A stretch of 9,130 nucleotides of DNA from an uncultured Ruminococcus sp. (GTDB lineage Bacteria > Bacillota > Clostridia > Oscillospirales > Ruminococcaceae). The stretch covers positions 1 to 9,130 of the forward strand of contig CAMOEP010000067.1 in NCBI GenBank assembly GCA_946612185.1, given 5' to 3'. The translations under genes and the position numbers were made by a program. This document shows positions 1-7,306 of this stretch, one piece after another; the first letter of the stretch is position 1, and each line of letters opens with the position of its first letter. The notes under the pieces are model-generated. The model saw nothing but the letters and a program-made list of their open reading frames with translations. It had not been told where the DNA came from and made no database searches.

Positions 1-1522
1 CGATACCAGCCTGGATAACGTAACCGATGTACCAGGGCTGACCACGTTCCTCGAAGGTTTCCGGGTTACAGAGAAAACCCTCAGCGTCGCCTGTCTCAAT
101 GCCGGTATGCTGACCCAGACCGTAAAGCTTGGCGTACTTTGTGATATTGTCGATACCCAGAAGTCTGGATACTTCGTAGAAGTAAACGTTACAGGAAACC
201 TCGATAGCACGCCTTGATGAAATAGCGCCGTGCCAGCCGGTACACTGGAAGTATGAGCCGTAAAATTCGTAATCATGGTTGCAGACGAAAGCGCTTTCAC
301 CGTTGACCACGCCCTCGTTCAGACCAGCAGTAGCAGTAACGGTCTTGAAAGTCGAACCGGGGAGGTACTGACCCCATGTGCAGCGGTTGAACATAGGTGA
401 ATTTTCCGCATTGAGCAGTTCCTCATAGTTCTCGGCAAAGTCTTTCAGGTTGTAGGTAGGGGCAGTTGCCATACCCTTTACTGCGCCGGTCTTAGCGTCG
501 AGTACCACCAGTGCGCCTCGGTTTACCTGATTGCCCTTATACCAGCCGTAGTTTGCAAGGAAGTTATCAAGCACTCCCTGGAGTTTGAGCTGGAAAGCGC
601 CGTCAACAGTAAGCTTAACGGTCTGACCGGGGATTATATCCTTGGTAGTAGTTATATCCACCACTGAGCCGTCAACGATAGTTACTTCCTCCGTGCCGTT
701 CACTCCACGCAGTTCAGTTTCCATAGCGGCTTCGATACCGCTTTTTCCCACCACGTCATCAAGGGCATAGCCTTTGAGTTTCAGTTCATCGTACTCCTCA
801 GCATAGATAGGGCCGACTGTACCTATCTCATGGGGGAGAATGTCACCACGGACTATGCGTCTTTCGGCAGCGTCAACCGCTTCCACGCCTTTCAGGAAGT
901 TGCTCATTTCCTTCAGGTCAACGACTGTCTGAGGGTCAACGTTCTCGGCAAGCAGAAGATCGTTGTTGTATGCGAAGTCCTTGTCGAGCATCTGATAGCG
1001 CATACCGGCGATAACTCGCTTCTCCTGCTCGGTATAAGTATCCGATATCTCATAGTCGGATATAAGTTTATCTATGCAGTTTTCGGCAGTAGCATACACA
1101 TTCAGGTTGAGCATCTGCACCACCTCGCTGCTGTCCTCCACTGTGAAAACGTAGGGGGAAGTGCGGGTAATGGGGATAGTCTCCTTGAATACGATGCCGT
1201 GATCCAGCAAGGCGTTGAATATTCCCAGAAGTATGGCATTTCCCTCAGCGTTGTCCTCCGGGAAGAACGCCTTTTGCAGAACCAGGTCACATCTTGTATC
1301 ATTTGCGATTATGACGTTTCCTCTGTAGTCCACTATCTCGCCACGGGTCGCCGGTACTTCACGCTCGAAGGTCAGCGCACCTGGGCCGTATTTAAGCGGT
1401 TTATCTATAGCCTCGCTGCCTACCACCTGAACTTTCATCAGCTTTATAGCCGTCAGAACGGTCAGGAACAGCACCATACATATGACAAGTATAGATTTTA
1501 TGGTATCTCCTATAGTTCTCAT
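1..1522 (-). CDS. mrdA: Class B penicillin-binding protein, PBP2/MrdA type (3' end cut by window edge)
   Basis: Peptidoglycan DD-transpeptidase that cross-links new wall during cell elongation, probably the PBP2 partner of MreBCD. About 507 residues are visible and the frame is open to the left edge. The N-terminus is a short cytoplasmic stretch followed by one hydrophobic membrane anchor (about residues 10-28). Next come the pedestal-domain motif TRGEIVDYRGN (near residue 60) and the dimerisation/linker signature VVGKSGIE before the catalytic domain. The catalytic serine motif is S390-T-F-K393 in PGSTFKTVTA, and the second motif is S443-C-N445. The third (KTG) motif is not visible and should lie beyond position 1. 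There is no glycosyltransferase domain, so it is class B. The ATG at 1522-1520 is preceded by AGGAG at 1529-1533 with a 6-base spacer. Its position directly after mreD favours MrdA over the division (FtsI/SpoVD) type, which is an inference from context. Confidence 0.93.
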   Translation of the reverse strand, partial: MRTIGDTIKSILVICMVLFLTVLTAIKLMKVQVVGSEAIDKPLKYGPGALTFEREVPATRGEIVDYRGNVIIANDTRCDLVLQKAFFPEDNAEGNAILLGIFNALLDHGIVFKETIPITRTSPYVFTVEDSSEVVQMLNLNVYATAENCIDKLISDYEISDTYTEQEKRVIAGMRYQMLDKDFAYNNDLLLAENVDPQTVVDLKEMSNFLKGVEAVDAAERRIVRGDILPHEIGTVGPIYAEEYDELKLKGYALDDVVGKSGIEAAMETELRGVNGTEEVTIVDGSVVDITTTKDIIPGQTVKLTVDGAFQLKLQGVLDNFLANYGWYKGNQVNRGALVVLDAKTGAVKGMATAPTYNLKDFAENYEELLNAENSPMFNRCTWGQYLPGSTFKTVTATAGLNEGVVNGESAFVCNHDYEFYGSYFQCTGWHGAISSRRAIEVSCNVYFYEVSRLLGIDNITKYAKLYGLGQHTGIETGDAEGFLCNPETFEERGQPWYIGYVIQAGI

Positions 1523-1542
1523 TATTCACTCCTATACGCAGG

Positions 1543-1567
1543 AAACCGTCCCTTTGTGGAACGGTTT
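1543..1567. promoter_or_regulatory. Hairpin in the mreD-mrdA gap; terminator-like when read on the + strand
   Basis: An inverted repeat occupies most of the 56-bp gap between mreD and mrdA. Arms are 1543-1552 and 1558-1567 with a 5-base loop. In the sense (minus) mRNA all ten positions pair, one of them as G-U, and no U-run follows, so it should not stop sense transcription. On the + strand the same wobble becomes a C-A mismatch, leaving a 7-bp outer stem and 2-bp inner stem. There it is followed at once by a T-rich tail (1565-1579), the layout of an intrinsic terminator for antisense transcripts. Possible roles are an mRNA-stabilising or processing hairpin that tunes PBP2 against MreBCD, or a block on antisense transcription. 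The structure is seen in the sequence; the function is inferred. Confidence 0.55.
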
Positions 1568-1578
1568 TTTGTTTGTTG

Positions 1579-2139
1579 TCAGTTTGTCGTCTTTATAGCT
1601 TCCTCGATAGTCAGATGCGCTCTGGGCATCAGAAAATGGTTTATAAGTTTTACTAAAAGATAGATGAACACCGATGATATAACAGTGTACACCCAGACTT
1701 TCAGGGTAGTATTGCGGTATATCAGTTCCACGTCCTCGTAGTTCCAGATGCCGTAGTAGAACGTGTAGTCCAGCCAGCACTGTATATAGGATACCACCGC
1801 TGTCACCCAGAGGTAATTGATGAATCTGCTGCGGAGATAAAGGTCAAAAGCAAGCGATATCCCCACACAGAAAATCGTGAGAAGTACTGCATTATAGCCG
1901 AAAAGTCTGCCGCAGGCGATATCTATGAGCATACCGCAGAAAGCCCCTGTGAATGCTGAGCCCATAAGGTCATTGCCGATAGATATTGCAAGGGCAAGGG
2001 GCAGCAGCAGTACCGGTTTCAGGAAAGTACCGGAGGTCATCAGGGCGAAGCTGAATAGTATAAGCACATAGTAAAGTATCCAGCGTGTAACGGTCTTGAA
2101 CCGGAGTATCCGCCGCTCACGGGAGGTTCGTATCCGCAT
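1579..2139 (-). CDS. mreD: Rod shape-determining membrane protein MreD
   Basis: Integral membrane part of the elongasome, connecting MreC and the wall synthases with the cytoplasmic MreB filament. The 186-residue protein has a basic N-terminus (about residues 1-19) and then several hydrophobic segments (roughly 21-36, 40-55, 62-76, 84-99, 108-122 and 148-166). The stretch GAFCGMLIDIACGRLFGYNA (residues 65-84) fits the glycine/aspartate motif typical of MreD. Length is normal for the family (about 160-190). The ATG at 2139 lies inside the end of mreC, so the genes overlap by 23 bp. A perfect AAGGAGG (about 2148-2154) sits 8 bases upstream within mreC codons, which supports this start and implies translational coupling. 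Family sequence conservation is low, so the call rests on topology, the motif and position between mreC and a class B PBP. Confidence 0.9.
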   Translation of the reverse strand: MRIRTSRERRILRFKTVTRWILYYVLILFSFALMTSGTFLKPVLLLPLALAISIGNDLMGSAFTGAFCGMLIDIACGRLFGYNAVLLTIFCVGISLAFDLYLRSRFINYLWVTAVVSYIQCWLDYTFYYGIWNYEDVELIYRNTTLKVWVYTVISSVFIYLLVKLINHFLMPRAHLTIEEAIKTTN

Positions 2140-2992
2140 CAGCTCTTTCCTCCTTGCCGTTGAAATCGGTTATCACGAACACGGTGCTGAGTCTGGTGAT
2201 ATCGCTGCAAGGCTCTATCTCAGCGCAGGCGGACAGACCATTAACCTCCACGCCCATTTCCTTGACGCTGCCAACAGCGTAGCCTTTCGGGAAAAGACCG
2301 CTGTTTCCGGAGGTTACCATAATATCGCCCTTTTTGACCTTGTTGGACAGTGAAAGATGAGAAAGCTTGGTATTTCCATTCGCAGCAGAAAGGACAGTAC
2401 CCTCGATGATGCCGAAGTCAGCGTTTGTGGAAGCGCATACCACTGCCACGGAAAGGTCAGGTGAAAGGATAGTCCTTACAAGGCTTGAGTGTTCTGATAC
2501 TTCTATGGTAATGCCAACCAGTCCCTCTGCTGTAGCTACAGGGCAATAGGGCTTAACGTCGTCAGCATAACCTCTGTCGATAGTAAATGAGTGGAATGGG
2601 TCATTTGCGGTATATCCCAGCACCTCAGCCGGCTGAGGGATAACGTAATCCGGGTGTTCGTCCTTGATGACCACCAGCTTGCGAAGCTGTTCCAGTTCTG
2701 TTTTCATCTCGTCATACCCGGCAAGCTGTTTATTCAGCTCACCTATCTGCTTTTTGAGCTGCTGGTTCTCCTCGTAGTAGTCATCGGAATTTTGCAGCTT
2801 ATCGCCTATACTCTCTACCTTCATTGCCACACTGTTGGAAACGAAGCGGAAAGGCTTGGTAATGGTATTGATAAAGGATACTCCCGAAAGCGAGTAGCCG
2901 CCCTTAGTCAGCGCATATATCATAATGCCCACAAGAAAGGCGATAAAAGCCGCCAGTACTTTGAACCTGGTGCTTTTCAGGAATTCACGCAT
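2117..2992 (-). CDS. mreC: Rod shape-determining protein MreC
   Basis: Bitopic membrane scaffold of the elongasome; its extracytoplasmic part binds and activates PBP2 and organises MreB/MreD. The 291 residues show a short cytoplasmic tail, one membrane helix (about 10-28), a heptad-like charged coiled coil (about 62-108) and then the beta-rich MreC domain. A conserved family stretch is visible as TSGNSGLFPKGYAVGSV near residue 230. The acidic, polar C-terminal tail (DFNGKEERADADTNLP) looks disordered. The ATG at 2992 is only 12 bp after the mreB stop. The AGGAGG partly overlaps that stop codon (TAAGGAGG), so ribosomes ending on mreB can restart here. The last 23 bp overlap mreD. Length is close to the family average of about 270-300. 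Confidence 0.96.
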   Translation of the reverse strand: MREFLKSTRFKVLAAFIAFLVGIMIYALTKGGYSLSGVSFINTITKPFRFVSNSVAMKVESIGDKLQNSDDYYEENQQLKKQIGELNKQLAGYDEMKTELEQLRKLVVIKDEHPDYVIPQPAEVLGYTANDPFHSFTIDRGYADDVKPYCPVATAEGLVGITIEVSEHSSLVRTILSPDLSVAVVCASTNADFGIIEGTVLSAANGNTKLSHLSLSNKVKKGDIMVTSGNSGLFPKGYAVGSVKEMGVEVNGLSACAEIEPCSDITRLSTVFVITDFNGKEERADADTNLP

Positions 2993-3004
2993 TAAGCAGC
3001 CTCC

Positions 3005-4021
3005 TTAATAGTACTTGATGTTATCAGTAAGAGCGTCCTGATAATCGCTGATATTTTCGAGTATCCTGCCAGTACCCTCAGCCACGCAGTCAAGGGGGTA
3101 CTCAGCGATATATACCGGCATACCAGTTTCACGGTTGATAAGTCTGTCCAGACCCTTCAGCAGAGCGCCGCCGCCTGCAAGAGTGATGCCGTGGTCGATG
3201 ATATCAGCGGAAAGCTCAGGGGGAGTTTCCTCAAGGGTAGACTTGATAGCGTCTATGACCTTTGCAAGGGGTTCGACCAGTGCATCTCTTATCTCAGCGG
3301 AATTGACATTAACGTTCTTAGGCAGACCGTCCACCAGGTCACGGCCCTTTATCTCCATGAATTCCTCTTTCTCACTGGGGAAAGCAGAGCCGATAGTTAT
3401 CTTGACGTTCTCGGCAGTTCTCTCACCGATAAGCAGGTTATACTTCTTCTTGATGTAGTTGATTATAGCAGCGTCGAACTCATCTCCGGCGCATCTTATG
3501 GAACGTGAAGCGACTATACCTCCCATAGATATAACAGCTACCTCGCTTGTACCGCCGCCGATATCGACTATCATACTTCCGGCAGGTTCATTTGTAGGCA
3601 GACCCGCGCCGATAGCTGCTGCCATAGGTTCTTCTATTACCAGTACATTATTAGCGCCGGCTTTCTTGCTTGCCTCACGGACAGCTCTCCTCTCAACGGC
3701 AGTAACGCCGGAGGGGATACATATTATAACATTAGCCTTGGTGAATACCGTACCTCTGAGTGCCTTGCGGATAAACTCCTGAAGCATAGTAGTAGCGATA
3801 TCGAAATCGGCAATAACTCCGTCTTTAAGCGGACGTACAGCCACTATCGAGCCGGGAGTCCTTCCGATAACTTCCTTAGCTTCCATACCGACATATCTTG
3901 TCTTATCGGTACGGGTATTTACAGCCACAACTGACGGCTCTCTTATTATGATGCCTTTTCCCCTGAGATATACAAGGGTATTGGCAGTACCCAGATCTAT
4001 ACCAATATCTTTTGTAAACAT
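3005..4021 (-). CDS. mreB: Actin-like cell shape protein MreB
   Basis: ATP-dependent actin homologue that forms membrane-bound filaments and directs lateral wall synthesis. The 338-residue protein is full length (family about 330-350). It carries the actin-fold nucleotide motifs: phosphate 1 GIDLGTANT (7-15), phosphate 2 [13 protein letters not shown] (151-163) and the adenosine motif [13 protein letters not shown] (279-291). Between them lies the MreB stretch [17 protein letters not shown] (101-117). No obvious N-terminal amphipathic extension precedes [10 protein letters not shown], so membrane contact would rely on an internal hydrophobic loop as in other short-tailed MreB proteins (inference). 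The start at 4021 has AAGGAG at 4029-4034 with 7 bases of spacing and a strong promoter 37 bp upstream. It is the first gene of the mreB-mreC-mreD-mrdA block. Mbl is an alternative paralogue name, but the mreCD context favours MreB. Confidence 0.98.
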   Translation of the reverse strand: MFTKDIGIDLGTANTLVYLRGKGIIIREPSVVAVNTRTDKTRYVGMEAKEVIGRTPGSIVAVRPLKDGVIADFDIATTMLQEFIRKALRGTVFTKANVIICIPSGVTAVERRAVREASKKAGANNVLVIEEPMAAAIGAGLPTNEPAGSMIVDIGGGTSEVAVISMGGIVASRSIRCAGDEFDAAIINYIKKKYNLLIGERTAENVKITIGSAFPSEKEEFMEIKGRDLVDGLPKNVNVNSAEIRDALVEPLAKVIDAIKSTLEETPPELSADIIDHGITLAGGGALLKGLDRLINRETGMPVYIAEYPLDCVAEGTGRILENISDYQDALTDNIKYY

Positions 4022-4057
4022 TCTGCTGCTCCTTACAATATAACTATGATTATCTAT

Positions 4058-4086
4058 ATTATATCACTATTGCCCCGTACAGACAA
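4058..4086 (-). promoter_or_regulatory. Promoter of the mreBCD-mrdA operon (sigma-A type, extended -10)
   Basis: Read on the minus strand, TTGTCT (4081-4086) is separated by exactly 17 bases from a perfect TATAAT (4058-4063). TGA immediately before TATAAT makes an extended -10 (TGN). Transcription would start near 4051, leaving a leader of roughly 30 bases with AAGGAG at 4029-4034. This is the clearest promoter in the window. It makes mreB independent of the upstream dut/DUF4321 block even if that block reads through. Confidence 0.82.
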
Positions 4087-4095
4087 TAATTTCGC

Positions 4096-4148
4096 CTGAG
4101 AAATTTTACCGCCGCAACAAATTCTAATAAAACGGAAAACTTTCTCAG
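4096..4148. repeat. Imperfect inverted repeat just upstream of the mreB promoter
   Basis: Two 16-base arms, 4096-4111 and 4133-4148, match as inverted copies at 14 of 16 positions around a 21-base AT-rich centre. The outer eight bases (CTGAGAAA / TTTCTCAG) pair perfectly. The repeat lies between the DUF4321 stop (4176) and the mreB -35 box (4081-4086). No T-run follows in either direction, so it is not a standard intrinsic terminator. It could be a binding site for a dimeric regulator of mreB, a weak terminator or a transcript-end stabiliser for the upstream block. The repeat is seen directly; its role is not known. Confidence 0.5.
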
Positions 4149-4175
4149 ACAAAGCCGGAAATAAACTGTCGAAAA

Positions 4176-4439
4176 CTACGGAAACATCTTAGGCGCTGTT
4201 TTGTAGTAGATAAGGAATATAATAGCCAGCATGATTATCTGCGCCACGCTTATCCCAAGGCTGAAACCTACTGTAAGGGAGATAAGTCCGAATATGGAAA
4301 TAGTTATCGGGCTTAGCGTGAAGCTTTTTGAATATGCAAGTATGTCAAGCATTTCTGTTCCCTGCATATACTCTGTTATTATACCGCCGATAACAACAGC
4401 GGCGGCAATAAGAAATATTAGGTATAATGCTTTCTTCAT
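4176..4439 (-). CDS. Small DUF4321-like membrane protein
   Basis: A small, very hydrophobic protein of unknown function, probably in the cytoplasmic membrane. With the start used here it has 87 residues: a first membrane helix right after MKKA (about residues 4-21), a polar middle, and two further hydrophobic segments (about 45-60 and 62-79) ending in a short basic tail. The pattern of segments and the stretch LTVGFSLGISVAQIIMLAI resemble DUF4321 of clostridia, recognised from memory and not by search. The ATG at 4439 is preferred over the in-frame ATG at 4451 because GGAG (4446-4449) sits 6 bases before it, whereas the upstream ATG lacks a well-spaced site; the longer form would add only MEKE. 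It follows dut closely and precedes the mreB promoter, so it is probably the last gene of the upstream block. Confidence 0.8.
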   Translation of the reverse strand: MKKALYLIFLIAAAVVIGGIITEYMQGTEMLDILAYSKSFTLSPITISIFGLISLTVGFSLGISVAQIIMLAIIFLIYYKTAPKMFP

Positions 4440-4445
4440 TTCTTT

Positions 4446-4449
4446 CTCC
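4446..4449 (-). promoter_or_regulatory. Ribosome binding site deciding the DUF4321 start
   Basis: GGAG lies 6 bases before the ATG at 4439-4437. It overlaps the alternative upstream ATG (4451-4449), which makes use of both starts unlikely and favours the shorter protein. Confidence 0.55.
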
Positions 4450-4457
4450 ATTTCCAG

Positions 4458-4895
4458 TTATTCCCCTGACGAACCAAATCCGCCCTCACCACGTTCAGTG
4501 TCGTCAAGGCTTTCGCTTACCTCTATTTCCGGAATAAGTACTCTTGTAGGCACAAGCTGGGCGATACGCATACCATGTTCCACGGTAAACGGCTTAGTTC
4601 CGTGGTTTATAAGCGGAATGAACCATGCGCCACGGTAGTCGCTGTCAACAACTCCCACGCAGTTGGCAAGGGACACACCATGCTTTGTGGAAAGGCCGGA
4701 ACGTGGGTATATCAGCATAGCAACGTCGCAGCAGTCAGTCTGTGCGGCAAGACCTGTAGGTATCATCTTTATATCACCCGGTTCAAGCACCACCGGACTG
4801 TCCAGACAGGCGCTTATATCAAGCCCTGCGCTTCCGGCGGTAGCACGCTCAGGTATAACAGCTTTTTCGTCAAGCTTTTTGAACGTTATCTTCAT
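4458..4895 (-). CDS. dut: Deoxyuridine 5'-triphosphate nucleotidohydrolase (dUTPase)
   Basis: Hydrolyses dUTP to dUMP and pyrophosphate, keeping uracil out of DNA and feeding dTMP synthesis. The 145-residue protein fits the homotrimeric all-beta dUTPase family, and all five motifs are visible. They are AGSAGLDI (20-27), PRSGLS (64-69), the uridine pocket and catalytic aspartate in GVVDSDYRG (81-89, D84 and Y87), RIAQLV (110-115), and the glycine-rich phosphate arm RGEGGFGSSG (135-144). No part is missing. Its ATG overlaps the U32 stop in an ATGA arrangement, and AGGAGG lies at 4900-4905 with a short 4-base spacer, so translation is probably coupled. A role beside LexA in limiting DNA damage is inferred only from the shared block. 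Confidence 0.97.
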   Translation of the reverse strand: MKITFKKLDEKAVIPERATAGSAGLDISACLDSPVVLEPGDIKMIPTGLAAQTDCCDVAMLIYPRSGLSTKHGVSLANCVGVVDSDYRGAWFIPLINHGTKPFTVEHGMRIAQLVPTRVLIPEIEVSESLDDTERGEGGFGSSGE

Positions 4896-6919
4896 AGTAC
4901 CTCCTGCAAACCTCTGCGGTAAAGTCCTCTTGTAAGCCGTCCCTCCGGCTTTTTCCCGCAGAATATATCCCGTATCTGTTCCGGAGTTTCCCGGCGGAAT
5001 ATCATAAGGGCAAAGTCTATCCCCTGTGCCTCGCTGATATCGTCAAGGCAGTAGAGGACATCGGGGTTAAGTATCTCAACATAGTAACCGCTGCAAGCCA
5101 CCGGCATTTTCCTGCCTGTGCGGTCGGTGATAATTTTTCTGCATTTTCCGCAGCCCACCTGATTCTTTATAGGGCAGTTGCGGGTAAGCATCAGGGGAAG
5201 CTGTCCGTACATCACCGCCCCCAGGGGCATCGGGCTTCTGAGGGAACTTATCTGGCTGAATTTCGCCTCGAAGGATACAATGCAGTCAGCAAGCCCCAGT
5301 CCGGAAAGGCTTCCGGCGCAGTAGCTATTGAAAAGGTTCAAAGTGAAGCTTCCGTGGAGGGTCATTCCCAGCCGCTTACCGATAGCGATGCTGTCATGGG
5401 TATGGCAGAAAAGCCGGGTATATCCACGCTCTTTCAGTTCACGGAGTTTTCCGGAAACTGCGTCCTCGTCGCATATGAACCGTGGGGGCGATATTATCAC
5501 CCTCTCAGCCGGGATACCGGAAAAGTCGCAGTCCATAGGCAGTATCACAAACTGCGCATACTCCAGCGCAGCAAGCGCCTGCTCCCTGTTCTGACAGACC
5601 GCCCTGTAAGTGACAACGCCGCCTGGTGTGCGGTTTTCAGGCAGCACCGGCGCATAGTCAGTGATGGTATACTCCGGGGTATTCCGGGAAATTATCTCCT
5701 CCGTCAGCATATCCGCTATCTGGCGGCGCATACTGTTCAAAGCGCCTGCGGGAACGAAAAGTCCCTCCCCTATCTGGCAGTCGATACCGCCGAAACGCAG
5801 CACAGTATCTCCAAGCTTTGAAAGCTGCTTTTCAACAGCCTGCGCATCGGTAGGACGGTTCTGCGCTGTCTGGGGAGCGTCGCCGGAAATGCTCACGGAA
5901 ATATCGCCGCAGAAAGCGGTGATGCTGACCGGTTCATCAATTGCTATCCTTACGCTGAACCTTACATCGTGTACCTGTCTCTGAAAGCGGTAAAGCTCGT
6001 GTATCTTAGGGATAAGCGTCTGGGCAGCGGTAACGTCCTCTTTCTCACGCACGCCGAACATATCCTGACGCTTGCCGGTGAAATAGCCGTCAGTGAAGCC
6101 GCTTCGGGAGAATATTCCCCTTAAAAGCTTCATATCCGGGGGATTTCCGTCAAGCGCCCTGCGAGTTTCATGAACTGCTGACGCAACGTACTCCGGACGC
6201 TTCATTCGTCCCTCGATCTTCAGCGAATCTGCGCCGACAGCGACAAGTTCGTTCATGCGTGGCAAAAGCGACAAGTCTTTCAGGGAAAGTGCGGCATAGT
6301 CGGAAGTATTCTCATCTGCGGAAAATGGCAGCCTGCACGCTTGTCCGCAAGCGCCACGATTTGCAGAGCGTCCACCCATCATTGCCGACATATAGCACTG
6401 ACCGGAAACGGACATACACAGTGCGCCGTGAACGAAAATCTCAGTCTCGGTGGGCAGGGCGCATATCCTTTCAAGGGTGCGGCAGTCCAGTTCTCTTGCG
6501 GGGACAACTCTTGAAAAGCCGTAATCCTGCATTATCTCAGCGCCGGCAGCGGTATGCACGGACATCTGAGTTGAAGCGTGTATCACCGCATCGGGGCATA
6601 CCTTTTTAATAAGGTATACACAGCCGGGATCCTGGACTATGTAGCCGTCAACGCCGATAGCTGACGTAAAGCGGATAAATTCGCAGAAAGCATCTGCTTC
6701 GCCGTCGGAAATAATGGTATTAGCGGCAATATACAACTTAGCGCCGTACATATGGCAGAGTCTTGCTGCCTCACGAAGCTGGTCGTTATCGAAATTTGCA
6801 GCGCTGCTTCTTGCGGAAAACAGCTTGCCGCCCAGGTATACTGCATCAGCACCGGCACGAAGCGCAGCGGAAAGAGTCTCCGGGCTGCCGGCAGGGGCGA
6901 GTACCTCTGGTAGGCGCAT
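4892..6919 (-). CDS. U32 family protein with DUF3656 domain, RlhA-like (probable RNA hydroxylation enzyme)
   Basis: A 675-residue member of the peptidase U32 family. The name is historical: characterised relatives TrhP and RlhA hydroxylate tRNA uridine 34 or 23S rRNA cytidine 2501, and UbiU/UbiV act in ubiquinone hydroxylation with an iron-sulfur cluster. The N-terminal barrel opens with LPEVLAPAGSPE and contains the U32 signature EIFVHGALCMSVSGQCYMS (160-178), followed by NRGACGQACR. This gives cysteines C168, C175, C191 and C195. Residues about 315-410 (KLGDTVLRF ... GALNSMRR) resemble DUF3656, which occurs in RlhA; total length also fits RlhA better than the shorter TrhP. A second cysteine group, C582, C590, C593 and C609, lies near the C-terminus. 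The start overlaps the zapA stop as TAATG; GGGAG lies about 10 bases upstream. The substrate is uncertain. Confidence 0.9.
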   Translation of the reverse strand: MRLPEVLAPAGSPETLSAALRAGADAVYLGGKLFSARSSAANFDNDQLREAARLCHMYGAKLYIAANTIISDGEADAFCEFIRFTSAIGVDGYIVQDPGCVYLIKKVCPDAVIHASTQMSVHTAAGAEIMQDYGFSRVVPARELDCRTLERICALPTETEIFVHGALCMSVSGQCYMSAMMGGRSANRGACGQACRLPFSADENTSDYAALSLKDLSLLPRMNELVAVGADSLKIEGRMKRPEYVASAVHETRRALDGNPPDMKLLRGIFSRSGFTDGYFTGKRQDMFGVREKEDVTAAQTLIPKIHELYRFQRQVHDVRFSVRIAIDEPVSITAFCGDISVSISGDAPQTAQNRPTDAQAVEKQLSKLGDTVLRFGGIDCQIGEGLFVPAGALNSMRRQIADMLTEEIISRNTPEYTITDYAPVLPENRTPGGVVTYRAVCQNREQALAALEYAQFVILPMDCDFSGIPAERVIISPPRFICDEDAVSGKLRELKERGYTRLFCHTHDSIAIGKRLGMTLHGSFTLNLFNSYCAGSLSGLGLADCIVSFEAKFSQISSLRSPMPLGAVMYGQLPLMLTRNCPIKNQVGCGKCRKIITDRTGRKMPVACSGYYVEILNPDVLYCLDDISEAQGIDFALMIFRRETPEQIRDIFCGKKPEGRLTRGLYRRGLQEVL

Positions 6920-7284
6920 TATATACTGTCTCCCAGCTTCTTGAGTTTGATGATATTTTCAAGCTGGGTTATCTTTGACTTGAGTACCTCTATCTCCTTG
7001 AGTGCAGCGTCAAGTTCTATTCTGGACTTTCCAGCCTCGTCAACGTACTCCTTAGTCTGGGCACGGACGTTATCAAGGCGCTGATTAGCCTTATTCAGGT
7101 CATCAAGGGAGCTGAGTGCGACCATAATAGCGGCGGTATACGGTGAAGAACCGCTTCCGATGTTCATAAGCTCATTTATCTTTGCTTCCAGGGATCTTGC
7201 AAGGGCGTAGACATAGTTGGGCGATTCTGCGGTTTTCAGCTTGTACTCCTTACCGCAGATGATGACTTTTACTTCATTAAGCAT
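6919..7284 (-). CDS. zapA: Cell division protein ZapA
   Basis: FtsZ-binding protein that bundles protofilaments and stabilises the Z-ring in the cytoplasm. With the start used here it has 121 residues: an N-terminal ZapA globular part (VKVIICGKEYKLKTAESPNY, residues 5-24), the conserved helix around AAIMVALSSLDDL (51-63), and a long coiled coil (about 62-116) with a charged tail. The reading frame extends upstream to 7350, but that would overlap 44 bp of lexA and add a non-homologous segment. The ATG at 7284 has AGGAAGG at 7294-7300 with 9 bases of spacing and lies 22 bp after the lexA stop. The coiled coil is slightly longer than in typical ZapA (about 85-110 residues in total). Its stop shares a base with the next ATG. 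Confidence 0.93.
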   Translation of the reverse strand: MLNEVKVIICGKEYKLKTAESPNYVYALARSLEAKINELMNIGSGSSPYTAAIMVALSSLDDLNKANQRLDNVRAQTKEYVDEAGKSRIELDAALKEIEVLKSKITQLENIIKLKKLGDSI

Positions 7285-7293
7285 TGGGATTAT

Positions 7294-7300
7294 CCTTCCT
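7294..7300 (-). promoter_or_regulatory. Ribosome binding site deciding the zapA start
   Basis: AGGAAGG on the minus strand lies 9 bases before the ATG at 7284-7282, inside the short lexA-zapA gap. It supports the 121-residue ZapA rather than the 143-residue frame that begins inside lexA. Confidence 0.65.
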
Positions 7301-7306
7301 TTTGTA

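Noticed and set aside
830..1663. 277-residue open frame on the + strand
   Set aside because: It is antisense to the PBP2 and mreD coding regions, which carry clear family motifs. It has no recognisable domain and reads straight through the terminator-like hairpin at 1543-1567.
4096..4148. Intrinsic terminator for the murC-DUF4321 block
   Set aside because: The stem has two mismatches and a 21-base loop, and no T-run follows in the direction of transcription, so it is listed as a repeat only.
5354..5821. 155-residue open frame on the + strand
   Set aside because: It is antisense to the DUF3656 region of the U32 gene, where the minus-strand protein is clearly conserved.
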